A stretch of DNA of 64,000 bases from Adiantum capillus-veneris (GCA_014529385.2 CM043952.1:156068057-156132056), one strand, 5' to 3'; positions 1 through 11,212 are shown, numbered from the stretch's first letter. Translations and numbers: made by a program. Notes: a model not told the origin generated them from the letters alone.

Positions 1-330
1 CCACTTGTCCAAGGTAGGCTCCATTGAAACATGGAGAGAATGATGCTCCACCATTTATCCAAGATAGACTCCATTGAAACATGGAGAGAAGTAAGCTCCA
101 CCATGTTTCCAAGATGCTAGAGTCCATTGAAATACCCAAAACCCCTGATACTTTGTACATGGGGGGTTTACATTCAAGGTCCACCACTTGTCCAACCTAT
201 TATCCCTAGTAGCATGAGTGGCTTGGTCTCAGGATTCACCACTTGTCCACTCTATATCATTATATTAAGAAAAATTGGGTTTCCATATCTAAATGGATCT
301 TTGCTTGGATAAGTGGTAGACCTTGAGACC
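1..330. repeat. Diverged minisatellite, left cluster
   Basis: Short units alternate the phrases CCACTTGTCCAAG and CCATTGAAACATGGAGAGAA at roughly 50-bp spacing. An inverted copy of the phrase (GATAAGTGGTAGACC) lies near 308-323. The same units return at 2150-3810. Open frames through this stretch are low-complexity and carry no recognisable domain, so I read it as noncoding. Confidence 0.7.
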
Positions 331-617
331 TAAATACCCATTCTACACTAGAGCATTGGTTAAGCCTTATACACTTCAAGCATACCTTTAACAACAAGTA
401 GTAGTTATTAGTTGACTTAAGTCTAGTTGAACTCCATGGTATTGAGACTAAGAGAGAGTGTAGCATAAAAAAGAGTCAGGATTTTAATTTGACTTTCTTT
501 CTATTAATGAGTAGATCATAGATGGATTTTGGAATCTAATAAAACCTTAGGGTAGACAATGTAAAACTCATGTCTATTGTTGTGTTTGCATTAAGTGTTC
601 TTGTTCTTTAATTTCAG
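331..617. other. Unassigned stretch before the FCP1-like exon
   Basis: No gene is recognised. The end reads as a pyrimidine-rich tract finishing in TTTCAG at 612-617, which fits an intron 3' end for the following exon. The upstream exon is not visible here. Confidence 0.35.
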
Positions 618-1384
618 AACCATTACAGAAAAATGGATTGGCTATATGCTGGCATAAATTGAAGAAAACTATTGAATTACCCATCCAACCTCCTCCAAGA
701 ACTTGTCCAAGGAATGAATCACCTCCTTATCACCTACCACTTGCTTTCAAGGACATCAAAAGAGTACTTATCTTGGATCTAGAGGGGTTACTTCTCAAGA
801 CAGTTGAAATGAAACATGGAGATTCTATGCCATCTTGGGCTCAACACATGCGACTTGTGGAGGACAAAGATGAAGTTTATCATGTGGTGCGACCAGACGC
901 ACAAAGTTTTTTGGATTTTTGTGCTGAATACTTTGAGCTATGGATATGGAGTTGCTATAACTTAACAAGGGTGCAACGCATCACACAAAAGTGTTTTCCT
1001 GAGCAGTATACCAAGTTCAAGGTGTTTATGAGTAACAAAAATTACCAAAATCCAAATATCATGTTAGGATTTACAAGGGTTTATCACAAAAATCTGAGTG
1101 ATATTTGGAAGATATTTGAGGATTTGGATGCAAACAATACCTTAATTTTTGATGACACTCCATATAGGGTGATGTGGAACATGCCAGGGACATATCTTAT
1201 ATTTCCAAAGATGTGGAGGCAAACTTCCGAGCAACTTCAAAACTTCTTGCAGAGAACCATAATTCCATGGTTGGTAGGATGGTTGTATGCAAGAGATAAG
1301 AGAGTCTATACATACAACACAATTGTAAATCAGTATAGTGATTCTGAGACAAATTATGTCCTTGGTGTGTACTTGTCAACATGA
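618..1384 (+). CDS. FCP1/NIF-type HAD phosphatase-like protein, terminal exon
   Basis: The frame ending at TGA 1382-1384 encodes about 250 residues resembling the FCP1 homology domain of CTD small phosphatases and TIM50-like proteins. Seen directly: motif I-like ILDLEGLLL near the N-terminus, a central WIWSCYN segment where the family has an I-W-T/S motif, and LIFDDTPYR matching the acidic motif III. The family's first motif is DxDG; here the second Asp is Glu (DLEG), which in HAD enzymes would alter the general acid/base position, so catalysis is uncertain. There is no convincing ATG at the frame's start. The frame runs open back to a TTTCAG acceptor at 617, so this is probably the last exon of a spliced gene whose upstream part is outside or lost. 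It is flanked on both sides by minisatellite DNA. It is one of the few uninterrupted long frames in the window. Confidence 0.6.
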
Positions 1385-1508
1385 AAGCATTGAATAAATA
1401 TGGCTATAAGATGCTTTTTTTATTCTAGTGTGTATCTTTCAACATTTGTATAATTTGATAGTCTTTTTTTTTTTTTTAAAGGTGTGTCAATTTTATGAAC
1501 ACTTGAAT

Positions 1509-1614
1509 GGAGTGCACCCTACTCTAAAGGGACTTCAATGTACTATTGGAGTGCATCCTATTGTAAGGGGACTCTGATGTATTGCTAGAGTGCACCCAAA
1601 TTTTTGGGGACTCA
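1509..1614. repeat. 39-bp tandem repeat, about 2.7 copies
   Basis: Units begin at 1509, 1548 and 1587 with GGAGTGCACCCT, GGAGTGCATCCT and AGAGTGCACCC. The first two are complete at 39 bp and the third is partial. It lies just downstream of the FCP1-like exon, in its possible 3' UTR or beyond. Confidence 0.75.
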
Positions 1615-2149
1615 TTTTTTATTTGATTGGGGCCTATGTTGGGTCATATAGTAAAAGAAATTCATTTTTTGTCAATTCATATCGAGGTTGCATTTATTTG
1701 GAACTATGAAAGAATTGATGTTTGATGTCAAAATAAAACTTGTAAGTGTGGATCAGAGAATTCATGGACTTTAAATATGTGAGAGGGATCTTTTTCTTGG
1801 GCACAAATGTTTGCTTCAAGAATTTTGTCATTACATACTTTATGTGAAAGAGTTTTAGAACCTAAAAGACTTTGAAAACAAAACTATGGAATCTAAGTGC
1901 ATGTATTCTTGAATGGCTTGAAAGTTGATGTATACATGCATGTCGCCTTGATGAAGATTTAGATCTGACAAGATGGAAAGATATAATTCTTGGACGTTAC
2001 CTTTGTCAATTTGGTAATAACATATTTAACTTTCTTTTAATATGGGTGGAAAATATATTATTATGTGCATTTGGAACCTAATTGCTTGACCTTCAAACCA
2101 AGATTCCTATATTATTTTTTCATATACTTTTTTGTACTGAATTAAGATT
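1615..2149. other. AT-rich spacer, nothing recognised
   Basis: No open frame with domain features, no terminal repeats and no RNA gene were seen. Confidence 0.4.
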
Positions 2150-3810
2150 GTGGATGCAAGGTCCACCACTTGTTCAAGCTAGATCTAAGAAAGTATATAT
2201 ACTGAGTCTTCAAACTAGTAAACCAAGGGAAGAGAGAAGCAGGGTCCATCACTTGTCCAAGCTCATCTCTAGACAACATAGAGAGATGTTATGTCTACTA
2301 ATTGTCCAATATAGTCATGGAGAAATGATAGAAGGTTGATCCACTTGTCCAACCTATCATCTCTAGTAAAATGGGAGGTTTGGCCTTAAGATTCACCATG
2401 TAACCAACATATACTTCATTGTATTATGAAGAGTAGAAAAGAAAAGCTCCACCACTTGTCTAAGGTAGTTCCAAAATCAACATGGAGAGAAGAAAGCTTC
2501 ACCATTTGTCCAAGATAGGTTCCATTAAAACATGGAAAACCTCATATATGTTGTACATGGAAGATTTTTTCCAAGGTCCACCACTTGTCCAAGCTAGGAT
2601 CCATTAAAACATGGATAGAAACAAGGCTCCACAACTCGTTCAACCTTTATAGCTGCGAAGTGTACCGGTTGTCTAAACTAGGCATGGGAAAATAATAGAA
2701 GGTCCACCGCTTATCCAATATATTATCTCTAATAGCATGGGAGGTTTGGTCTCAAGATTTAGGAATTGGCTGACCTGTATTTCATTGTATTATGATGAAT
2801 TTGGTTTTAAAGTCAACTACTTATCCAAGCTATAAGTTTATATCTTGAATGGTATTCCTTCCCATCACTTAGAAAACCAATGATATGTTGTACATGGGAG
2901 GGTTTGTTACAAGGTCCACCACTTGTCCAAGCTAGTTTCATTGAAACATGGATGAAGACAAGCTCCACCATTTGTTAAAGCTAGACTCCATTGAAATCTA
3001 GAAAATCCATTCTATGTTGTACATGGGGTTTTTGTTTTAAGGTCCAACACTTGTCCAAGCTAAGATCCATTGAAACATGGAGTAGAGAAACACTCCACCA
3101 CTTGTCCAAGCTAGGCAACATTGATAGTAGTTGGTTTATTTTGAAGATCCACCACGTGTCTAAGCTAACTCTATTGAAACATAGAGAGAAGCAAAGGTCC
3201 ACCAACTGTTCAAGCTAGGCTCCATTGAAACATGGACAGAAGCAAGCTCCACCATTTCTCCAAGATAGACTCCATTGAAACATGGAGAGAATCAAAGGTC
3301 CACCATTTCTCCAAGCCAAGATCTAGTTGTCCAACCTATAAGGTTATATCTTAAATGGTAATCTTTCTAATCACTTGGAATACCCATGATATGTTTTACA
3401 TGGGGGTTTTGTTCCAAGATCACCACTTGTCCAAGCTAACTCTATTGAAACATAGAGAGAAGCAAAGGTCCACCACTTGTCCAAGCTAGTCTCCATTGAA
3501 ACAAGGAGAGAAGCAAGCTCCATCATTTCTCCAAGATAGGCTAGCATGGATAAGTGCACCTTGAAACCAACCTTCCTATGAGGCAATAGAGCATATGCTA
3601 CATATTTTATGTATGCCCCATGCCTCAAATTAAGAAGTTATAGATTAGAAGTGGACCTTGCTTAAATGTCACATGCAATAAATTAAGGAAAAATAGCCAA
3701 GTGGATTGTATTCCTCAATGGATCCTTGCTTTCACAAGTTGTGAACCTTGAGTCACTTTTACATTAACTTGGACAAGTGGTGGACCTAGAAACCAAGCTC
3801 TCCATGTTGA
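2150..3810. repeat. Diverged ~50-bp minisatellite, main cluster
   Basis: Many imperfect units join TCCACCACTTGTCCAAGCTAG to CCATTGAAACATGGAGAGAAG, with clear runs at 2930-3320 and 3420-3560. An inverted copy (TTGGACAAGTGGTGG) sits at about 3769-3784, so the array ends with a unit in the opposite orientation. Frames on both strands (for example with recurring LDKWW) are by-products of the repeat. Confidence 0.75.
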
Positions 3811-4059
3811 GATAAGTTGTAGGTAGGACAGTAGAACATAGACAACGATAATGGATGCAATATACTTCTCTCCTAATAATCCAATTGATTGAAACCATGA
3901 TATTTTAGTTGTTTTCATTGTGTATTGTATGTGCATAAAGTGGAATGAGACCTTAAGAAAACTCAAATTTTTGACAAAATATCTATATTTTATACATGAT
4001 ATATTGAAAGTTGTCCAACCTGGGAATTGGGATTTTCCCACTTTACCTAATATGGTCTT

Positions 4060-4235
4060 CTATATTGCGTGTACAGATACATCAATATATTTACCCACAC
4101 AAATTCTATGTGGTGGAGGATGAAAGCACACAACACCCAATGATGTTGGGGCAGCCTTGGCAAAAAGAGTACAAAGTGCAGATAGATTGGAATGCAAAAG
4201 CAGTCAAAATTCAAATGCACATGAACAACAGGTGA
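4060..4235 (+). pseudogene. Tail of second retropepsin-like domain (element A)
   Basis: The frame includes YPHKFYVVEDESTQHP and MLGQPWQKEYKVQIDW, matching the same segment at 52640-52781 on the minus strand. The L-G-Q-P-W pattern resembles the C-terminal part of retropepsin-like domains in plant gypsy elements (ILGxPW). The active-site part seen in element B (LLDSGAQENLIS) is absent because of the 5' truncation. A frame change separates it from the following Lys-rich segment, which in B is continuous with it. Confidence 0.55.
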
Positions 4236-4276
4236 TAGCCTTTTCTCGGCAATACCAGAATAATTAGCTGCAAGCC

Positions 4277-4879
4277 ATGCAATCACTGGAAAAAAAGCCA
4301 AAAGCAAAAATGCCATCAAAGAACAACATGATACCCGAGACCAACAATTCAGTAAAGGCCAACCATGCTAATTACAAACATACAAAGTCACCGGCCGCAA
4401 TGCAAAGATCTAGCTTACCAAAACAAGGGAAACAAGTATGGATGTGGAAAGCTAGAAATTACATGGCAGACAAACAACAAGGCAACAAAAGAATTCCAAT
4501 GAAGCAGATGGTTCAACCAAAAACCAAGGGCATAAAACAGATATGGATCCCAAAGAAAATGCTTATCCATAACCCAAATGTCACTCACATTTGGATACCA
4601 AAACAAAAGCAAAAGGAACTCCCTTCAATACAAGCAACAACGGAAGGCAGACAACTGCATTTGAAAAAGGAAAGCCGGCTTATGTGGATGCCAATCAGCA
4701 ACAAAACAGTGGGAACAAAGGAAATAGCAAAACATTTCCAAAAATCGGCAAAAGAAAAATACCAATGGAAAGCAAAGGCAATATGGCCCATATCCATTCC
4801 GGCCAAGCCAATCCTCTCCATAGAAACAACTACGGTTATATCAACAGTGTCGGCAAAGCAATTGCCTTTTGAAAAATAG
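4277..4879 (+). CDS. Lys/Gln-rich W-I-P-K repeat protein segment (element A)
   Basis: About 200 codons, strongly basic and rich in Lys and Gln. Four spaced tryptophan motifs are visible: KQVWMWK, KQIWIPKKM, THIWIPKQK and RLMWMPIS. No catalytic domain is recognised. The same protein is encoded on the minus strand at 51292-52600, where it follows the second retropepsin without a stop in part of the copy, so this is likely the C-terminal part of a longer Pol product and not a free-standing gene. The ATG used here aligns with an internal Met in element B. Similar W-V-P-K repeats occur upstream of protease in some plant copia polyproteins, but I cannot show homology. Function unknown; nucleic-acid binding is only a guess from charge. 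Confidence 0.5.
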   Translation: MQSLEKKPKAKMPSKNNMIPETNNSVKANHANYKHTKSPAAMQRSSLPKQGKQVWMWKARNYMADKQQGNKRIPMKQMVQPKTKGIKQIWIPKKMLIHNPNVTHIWIPKQKQKELPSIQATTEGRQLHLKKESRLMWMPISNKTVGTKEIAKHFQKSAKEKYQWKAKAIWPISIPAKPILSIETTTVISTVSAKQLPFEK

Positions 4880-6733
4880 ACAATTAAACAGAGAGCAGTA
4901 GAGTTACAGCTGTTACTTGCAAAGAAAACAGGAAACCTCGACAGCGAATGCCAATATGCATCTTGCTTATTCCCTTCTCTTGCATAGCATTAATTTTTCC
5001 ATGCATTGACCGAGTATGCATAAAATAGGGCCACATTAATCGGCCAGGCATTAGCACAACTTTTTCAACCTATGCACGGCACATACTCCGATGCGATACC
5101 TTGTCGTCTGGGAGGACTCTGGCTAGGAGGGGAGGAGGCATTCTCAAATGCGGAACCAATAACAGAAAGAGCAAAAAAGGGCATGATTTTTTACTGTTTT
5201 TAGGGTTGTTGTTTGATTGCGAAAATTTCTGGAGTAACCCAAGTACATATGCCCTTATACAGCATGTATCTATAGGTATATGGGACCAAACGCCAAATCA
5301 AGCCCCTAGGTGTGTGTATATAAGTAGAAATAGCCATTTTTCGGGCAAAATATTGGTAAAACGGAGAAATCCGGCCATAAAAATTGCATGTGAATGTATA
5401 TATTGTTTTGCGGTGATGTTTGTGATTTATTACGATTTTTGGGGATTTTTTGGGTTTGATTTTATATTTTCCTTTTAATTTTGCTAATTTTCGGTAGAAA
5501 AACTTCAAAAATACAAAAAGCAGGTGAAAAATGGTCGTAATGAAAAAAAAAATATGGGGATGATCAGTGACTATAGGAAAACCTATGGTACAGTGGGGGT
5601 GCAATTATGAGACTAGAGCGGAAAGCGTGTTTTGGCCAGGTTTTGACCGAAATGCCAAATTTCTGGTAAACAGAGCAAATGGAGTCCAAATCAAGAAATT
5701 TTTGAGCCTAAACCGCATCTCGCAAGAAGATAGGAGCACATGTCAAATTTCATGAAAAGTGGTTCGGGGACCTCCATTATAAGAAATTTTCACCTCATTT
5801 TTAGCTCATTCTCACTATTAACTTTGTGGAGAGAGCTTCTGCCACCTAGAGCGGACCGACCTTCCAGCAGCTTCTACGACGCGCGCGACTACCCCACGAG
5901 CTCCAAACATGAGAGGTAGGCTCACCACCTTGAGATTTTCACGCATGTTGTCATTATGTTGCGAAAACTAGCGTAGGGGTCACACACAAAGCGGGCGGTA
6001 GAGACCTACAAGTAGAGACGGCGGCCTAACGGCTAACCCAAAATCAACAAGACTTCATTGGTAACTTACCCTAGCCTAGGAGACCAGTCCTCGATGTCCA
6101 AAGGCAGTAGAAATCCATCGGGAAAAACCCTAATTCCTAGAAATCCACAAGAGGCCATCAAAGGGCAAATCGGCGAAACGGCGACCAAATGCTACCAAAA
6201 TTCATGGGTAGGAGCATCTCGACATGCTCGATCAGTCTATGTGATCCGCATGACCAAAAAGTGACCCGAGGCGGCACTAAACTTCAGAAACGGCATCAGA
6301 CACACAAAGCGTCAAACTGCTCTTGCGGCCAAACCGCAAGCCCGTTTGCCACCAAACTTCACGAGCAGCTTTCCTAGACCATCAACAACCAAGTCCTATG
6401 GTGGTAGACCACCACATATCATCGAAGGTATGTAAACGCAACCACGGGTGCTTCTAGAGCGACAAATTGCCAAATGAAGCTCTGGTGAGGCCAAAGTTGA
6501 CAAAAACCATACGGCAAGGATCCCCAAGGGATCGGGAAGTTATGGAGACCAACACCAAGAAATTTCATCGCCCAAAAGAACTCCAAAAGTCAGAAAACGG
6601 CTCGGAGACTCTAAAGTCTACAGAGGAAGTTATTTTCTATCCATTTGACTTTTTTGTCAAAATTAGGCTCAAAAGGGACTCAGGGGGACCAAGGGCAGGC
6701 ACTAGGAGCACCATCCATGAAAACATCATCAGG
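4880..6733 (+). other. Long internal untranslated region of element A
   Basis: No conserved frame spans this stretch, but it is well conserved with 49450-51290 on the minus strand. It contains a purine-rich stretch (about 5126-5142), a TATA-like box at 5317-5324, and near 5828-5920 a GC-richer segment ending in GAGAGGTAGG, which could act as a splice donor. Short open frames here are not shared in frame between the two copies. Confidence 0.5.
5317..5324 (+). promoter_or_regulatory. Internal TATA-like box (element A)
   Basis: TATATAAG in the context CCTAGGTGTGTGTATATAAG. The box and its flanks are identical in the element B copy (minus strand, 50858-50865), although the surrounding DNA differs at scattered positions. 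It lies about 2.45 kb before the coiled-coil ORF, so it could drive a separate transcript of that ORF. Confidence 0.4.
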
Positions 6734-6757
6734 AGACATCCTACACGTAGGATGTCT
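6734..6757. promoter_or_regulatory. Palindrome copy 1 (element A)
   Basis: AGACATCCTAC, central AC, GTAGGATGTCT. All arm positions pair, and the match extends one more base on each side (GAG...CTC). First of four copies spaced 284-285 bp apart. Confidence 0.8.
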
Positions 6758-7017
6758 CAAGGGCACTTTTGGGCACAGACTCCAACATTTTTCATCATAC
6801 ACATTTTCTGAATGACATTCACAAGCTATCCACCAAGTCTCATCACATTTGGACCAAAATTGACCTCATATGCATGAAAAACGCAAAGTTAGGGCATAGA
6901 GGCAATAATGGGCTATAGACCTACCAAATCTTGTCCAAATCACATGAAGCTTGCACAACACATTCACCAACACATCACCAACCAATCTATGTGGTCAGAA
7001 GAAAAAATTGGTGAAGT

Positions 7018-7041
7018 AGACATCTTACGCGTAGGATGTCT
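7018..7041. promoter_or_regulatory. Palindrome copy 2 (element A)
   Basis: AGACATCTTAC, central GC, GTAGGATGTCT, with one arm mismatch (T in place of C). Begins 284 bp after copy 1. Confidence 0.8.
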
Positions 7042-7302
7042 ATTTGACTTTTTTGGCCTGCAGAGGATTATTGTTCATTCCAGATCCAATCACCTCATCA
7101 TCAGGAGCTCATATATCAAGTTTGAAGACATTCTAATCATTTTTGACCCCCAACACCTTCAAGATACACGTTTGGATCCCAAAAACACCACACAGGCCCT
7201 TATAAGTATCAATCCCTGTCCAAATCCAAATCCAAGAGCATGGCCATGTTCCATAGGCCAAGGACTACCCACAGAACAAATTTCATGACATTTTGATGAA
7301 AA

Positions 7303-7326
7303 AGACATCCTACAGGTAGGATGTCT
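7303..7326. promoter_or_regulatory. Palindrome copy 3 (element A)
   Basis: AGACATCCTAC, central AG, GTAGGATGTCT, with fully paired arms. Begins 285 bp after copy 2 and is preceded by GATGAAAA, as is copy 4. Confidence 0.8.
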
Positions 7327-7586
7327 CCAACATAATTTAGGCCTTCTGTGCAAAGAGTGACATCATGGGAGCCAATACCATGGTGCAATGAGCCGATATA
7401 CCAATTTTCAACCCATTTGGACATCAATTGCTACCTATGATGGACTTTCTACCCAATTTGTGACCTAAAGCTTGAATCAGCCCAAAAATCCACTTTTTGA
7501 TATCCAAATCCAAATCCAAGCATATAGCCATGTTCCATGAGCCATGCACTACCAGCATGCCAAGTGTGAACCAATTCTGATGAAAA

Positions 7587-7610
7587 AGACATCCTACACG
7601 TAGGATGTCT
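7587..7610. promoter_or_regulatory. Palindrome copy 4 (element A)
   Basis: AGACATCCTAC, central AC, GTAGGATGTCT, with fully paired arms. Begins 284 bp after copy 3 and lies 166 bp before the ATG of the coiled-coil ORF. Confidence 0.8.
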
Positions 7611-7775
7611 AAATGGAAAATTTTGGCCAGACTTGCACTGTGAGCACATGCACAGCTTCACAAGTTCCTTTTAAGCTTTATTTTCAATTTTCAAGTCATT
7701 TGGATAAGTAAAACTTAGTTTCGCAGCTAATATGGAAAAAACGCTAACTTCGGACTACTGAGTGCAACAGGATCT

Positions 7776-10700
7776 ATGGCAGCCGCAAAGTCATCGGCAA
7801 AGAAGAAAAGAATGACCATCAAGGATTACCTGGAAGAAGTGGAACCCTTTGTCATTCCAGAAGGAACACTAAAGCCCACCAAGACATGGATATAACAAGA
7901 TCTGTTAGAGTCCAACGACCTAAAGATCTACCAAGGAGTGTTCAAAGACACTGAAGGCAATGTTATCGAGCTACCAATGCTGCCACGAGAACTCAGTGAG
8001 TTCGTAAGAAGCAAGATGGCCGGGTACTTGGAGAAGATTGATCTCCACAACTACTTTGAAGCAATGCCGGCAGGGGTGGACATAAAGAGAGTCTAGGAGT
8101 TTGTGACAACCATCAAAGAGGATGGAGTGGCCAAAGTAACAGATCTACAAAGCAGGCCAAAAACAGAGTTAATCATCATTGAGCAGGTTGTAGCAGATGC
8201 ACTAGACCTCTCCAACAAGGGGGATAGTGTAACGAAAAGAAGAGATGAGGTAAAGGTGTACAATGAGAAGAAAGGGAATTACACCTTTGAAGATATTGTC
8301 AACCCAAGAGTGGAAATCATGATCCAGTTGTACAACCAATACTTCCACATGTGTACGAAGAGGCCACAAAAGTACAGAATGCCGCCAGGTGCAATTTCCA
8401 CGAAATTCACTTGGGCAATGACGAAAGGCACCCCAAAGATAATCAATTATGTGGCATATATACATGAAAACTTAGTAAAGATGGGTAACAAGAAGCCAAC
8501 CTATATAGTGCCAGGATAACTGACCCACCGTCTCAGAACGACTGGCTGAGGCTAAAAGAAGACAAAGAAGACGAGCCTCAAAGAGAACCAAGGGTGGCTA
8601 CAAGACTGAAGAGACGGCTAGAGCCGGCTCAAGAGGAGCATCCGGAGCAAAAGAAAGGAAAGAATGAATTTACCCAAGTACCTGCAAAAGAAACAAGGTC
8701 GCAAAAAGCGGCAAGATTAGAGAGGCTGATGGAGAGCTTCAGAGCAGAGAGAGCCCTTAAGGGTGATTTAAGTGAACTCTGGAAGCCATCTCTAGAAGCT
8801 ATGTCGGGATCATCTTGAAGAGTGCAAAGGGACAGATTCGAGGACTATATCAAGAGCTTTGAGATTCTTGATGCCGCATCAGAAAATATATCGCATGTCC
8901 CTTTCACAGAGGAGGAAGTGGAGCAAATATGGCAGAAACTGCTAGATGAGCAAGAGAGTCAAGAAAGGGAAAGAAAAACTAAAGAAGACAGGGATTTAAA
9001 GAGCAAGCCTACATCTCTACCGGCCAGCCCTAAACCCAGTCCACAGCCGTCACCACCTCCTAGCACCCCTCCACAAGAAGAGAAAGAGGCTGAAGACAAG
9101 CCAGAAGAACGGGAAGAGGCCAAGCAAGAGCAGAGCCAAGAGCCGGAGCCAAAAGAAGAGGCTAAGCCTCGAAGTGAGCAAAAAGAATTAGAAGATTCTA
9201 TTACACATTTTTGGACCTGCTAGCTGCAGGATACACGAAGGAAGAAGCCACCACAGTCGCATTTGACTTGGCGAGCACAGGGCCTAAAGAACAAATGCAA
9301 GGCATCAGGCTAGTCGAATTAAAAGAATTTGCCACAGATATAGTGGACCTACACCCGCCCTCCAACGACTGGGACGTGGTGATGACAAAGCTAATCAGGT
9401 TGAGAGCTCAATCCATGGCTTCAGAAAGAGAGCTGGCAGCTCTCAAGGCCACTGAAGTGAAGATTAAGATGGAAGTAGATTCTCTACAAGGACAAAGCCA
9501 AAGGCAGAAAGAGAGGGAAGCTGAGCTACAGGCTAGCCTAGCAAGGGCACTGCAAAAATGCCAAGCAATGGAGGAAGCAAATCAAGCAGCAATAAAAAGA
9601 ATGCAAGCATTTGAAGAAGAATGTCAGAAGCTCGGCAAATCACTGTTAGATGCCAAGAAGGAAAGAGATAACCTGACACTACAACTGGCAGAAGAGTCTA
9701 AATAAGTTGAAGCCATGAGAAACGCCAAGGAAAAGGCGGAGATAGATCAAGAAGCCAGCTAGGATGATGTCCTTGAGCTCAAGGACCAACTCAAAGTAAA
9801 AGATCAGACCATCCAGAGGCTGCGAGCATCACCTGCCAAAGTCAGAGCTACTAGCTCGACTCACATCACTACAGAGAGTCAACTCTATGAAGAACAGATG
9901 CAAGAACTTCAGAAGGAGCTGACTCTAAAGAAAAAGAAAAGATTAATGATGGCAGAAGGATCTATCATCATGCAAACAAGAATGGAAGAAGAGCAAAAAG
10001 CCCTGCAAGAGGAAGTAGAAAGTATGAAAAGAAATCTTGAGGAGGCGGAGAGGATAAACGCCGAACTAAATGACCTCCTTGTGAATATGGGCGAAGAAGC
10101 AGAAACAAAAAAGCAAAAACTCCTGAGGCAAATTGAGGAGTTGAAAGGAGAGCAAGCAGGAGAACAACAGGGCACAGGGCCAGCAACCAATGAGGGCAGT
10201 GATTTAGAGAACGTGGCAGATCCGGTGGACACGCCTATGCAAGAGGAAATCCTAGAAGGATCCTCTCAAGAGCCTCAGGATCTAACATAGGAAGAGGAAG
10301 AAAAGTTGCATAAAGCAACAGAGGTGGAGCTCAGAGAGACAACAAAGGAAGCCTTGGAGTGGGAGCAGAGGGTTTTCAATTCTATGACCATTCAGAAGAT
10401 GGACGCCAGCAACCTCAGGCGTGAGCGGCTGCAACCCTCTCTCCCATATCCATTGTTGAAATATGAGGTAGCCACCATCAACAAGCGAATAAGAGAAGAG
10501 CCGACCATACCACTTTACAATGTAGATACCTCACAACCAGAAGGGGTCAGGCTAATTGTTGATTCTCAACCAAAATGGAGGAAGGCCTGGCTCACAAAGT
10601 ACCCACAATACTTAATCCACTTGGTAGAGGCACCGAAAAACATCAGAGACAACCTTAGCTTTTGTCCTCTACCAAGGATCAGGACGTGGAAAGCGCAGGA

Positions 10701-11160
10701 AATCTTTCAAAGGAGCCAACCCACTTGGCTGAATTACCCTAAGCTGTCGGGCTTGAAGGCAGGTGAGAGAATAAGTGTCCAATACATGGTAAAAACCCTA
10801 ACGGGCACCATCAAGTTGTTCACGGGCTCACCTGACCTTACATGCATTATGATGAAGAAAATCTACAAAACCCTCTTAGCAGTGTTTGAGACTTTCAAGC
10901 CAGGCCAAGTGACCGACAACATCTTTTTCTTCCAGGATACTTACAGATGCGCTTATTATCTATCTAGTCAGCCTTCCAGGGAGGTGATACATGCAATGTA
11001 TGAGAGGATAATGTTTCTACCATCCTATCACCTCCAGGCCTTTGAAGAAGCATTCTACACAGGCTTCTCCACAATAAACACTGAAATTTTCGGCCCCACA
11101 ATGATGAACCTGCATGCAAGATATGAATCACTGCTAAAGATGCGAGAAACAATACGATAA
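7776..11160 (+). pseudogene. Coiled-coil accessory ORF of the giant element (copy A)
   Basis: A roughly 1,100-codon reading frame from ATG 7776 to TAA 11158, broken by several stops (for example near 7895, 8095, 8819, 9703, 9762 and 10288), a deletion of about 45 bp near 8517 and a frame change near 9205. Layout: an N-terminal ~270-residue domain starting with KKKRMTIKDYLEEVEPF; a charged region; a Pro/Glu/Lys-rich linker (9000-9190) with SPKPSPQPSPPPS; a long heptad-like coiled coil (9400-10200) with many E, K, Q and L; and a conserved C-terminal domain (10400-11160) with QPKWRKAWLTKYPQYLIHLV. No transmembrane segment, zinc knuckle or enzyme motif is visible, so it is neither a typical env-like nor a typical gag protein. 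It is sense-oriented, between the palindrome array and the 3' polypurine tract, as in element B. Function unknown. Confidence 0.75.
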
Positions 11161-11198
11161 AGAAGCAGATCAACGGCCATGTCGGGGACGACATGAGC

Positions 11199-11212
11199 AA
11201 GGATGGGGGGAG
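11199..11212 (+). promoter_or_regulatory. Polypurine tract of element A
   Basis: AAGGATGGGGGGAG immediately precedes the LTR start TGTTAGAAGC. This is the usual plus-strand priming site next to a 3' LTR. Confidence 0.8.

Noticed and set aside
3371-3628. Minus-strand frames with repeated LDKWW phrases
   Set aside because: By-product of the ~50-bp minisatellite; no codon-level conservation.
6734-7610. Regularly spaced palindromes as a CRISPR-like array
   Set aside because: Spacing is about 284 bp, the intervals share ancestry, there are no cas genes, and the context is a plant retrotransposon.
7159-7661. Minus-strand ORFs in the palindrome region
   Set aside because: They owe their similarity to the tandem DNA units, run antisense to the element and are not shared in frame with element B.
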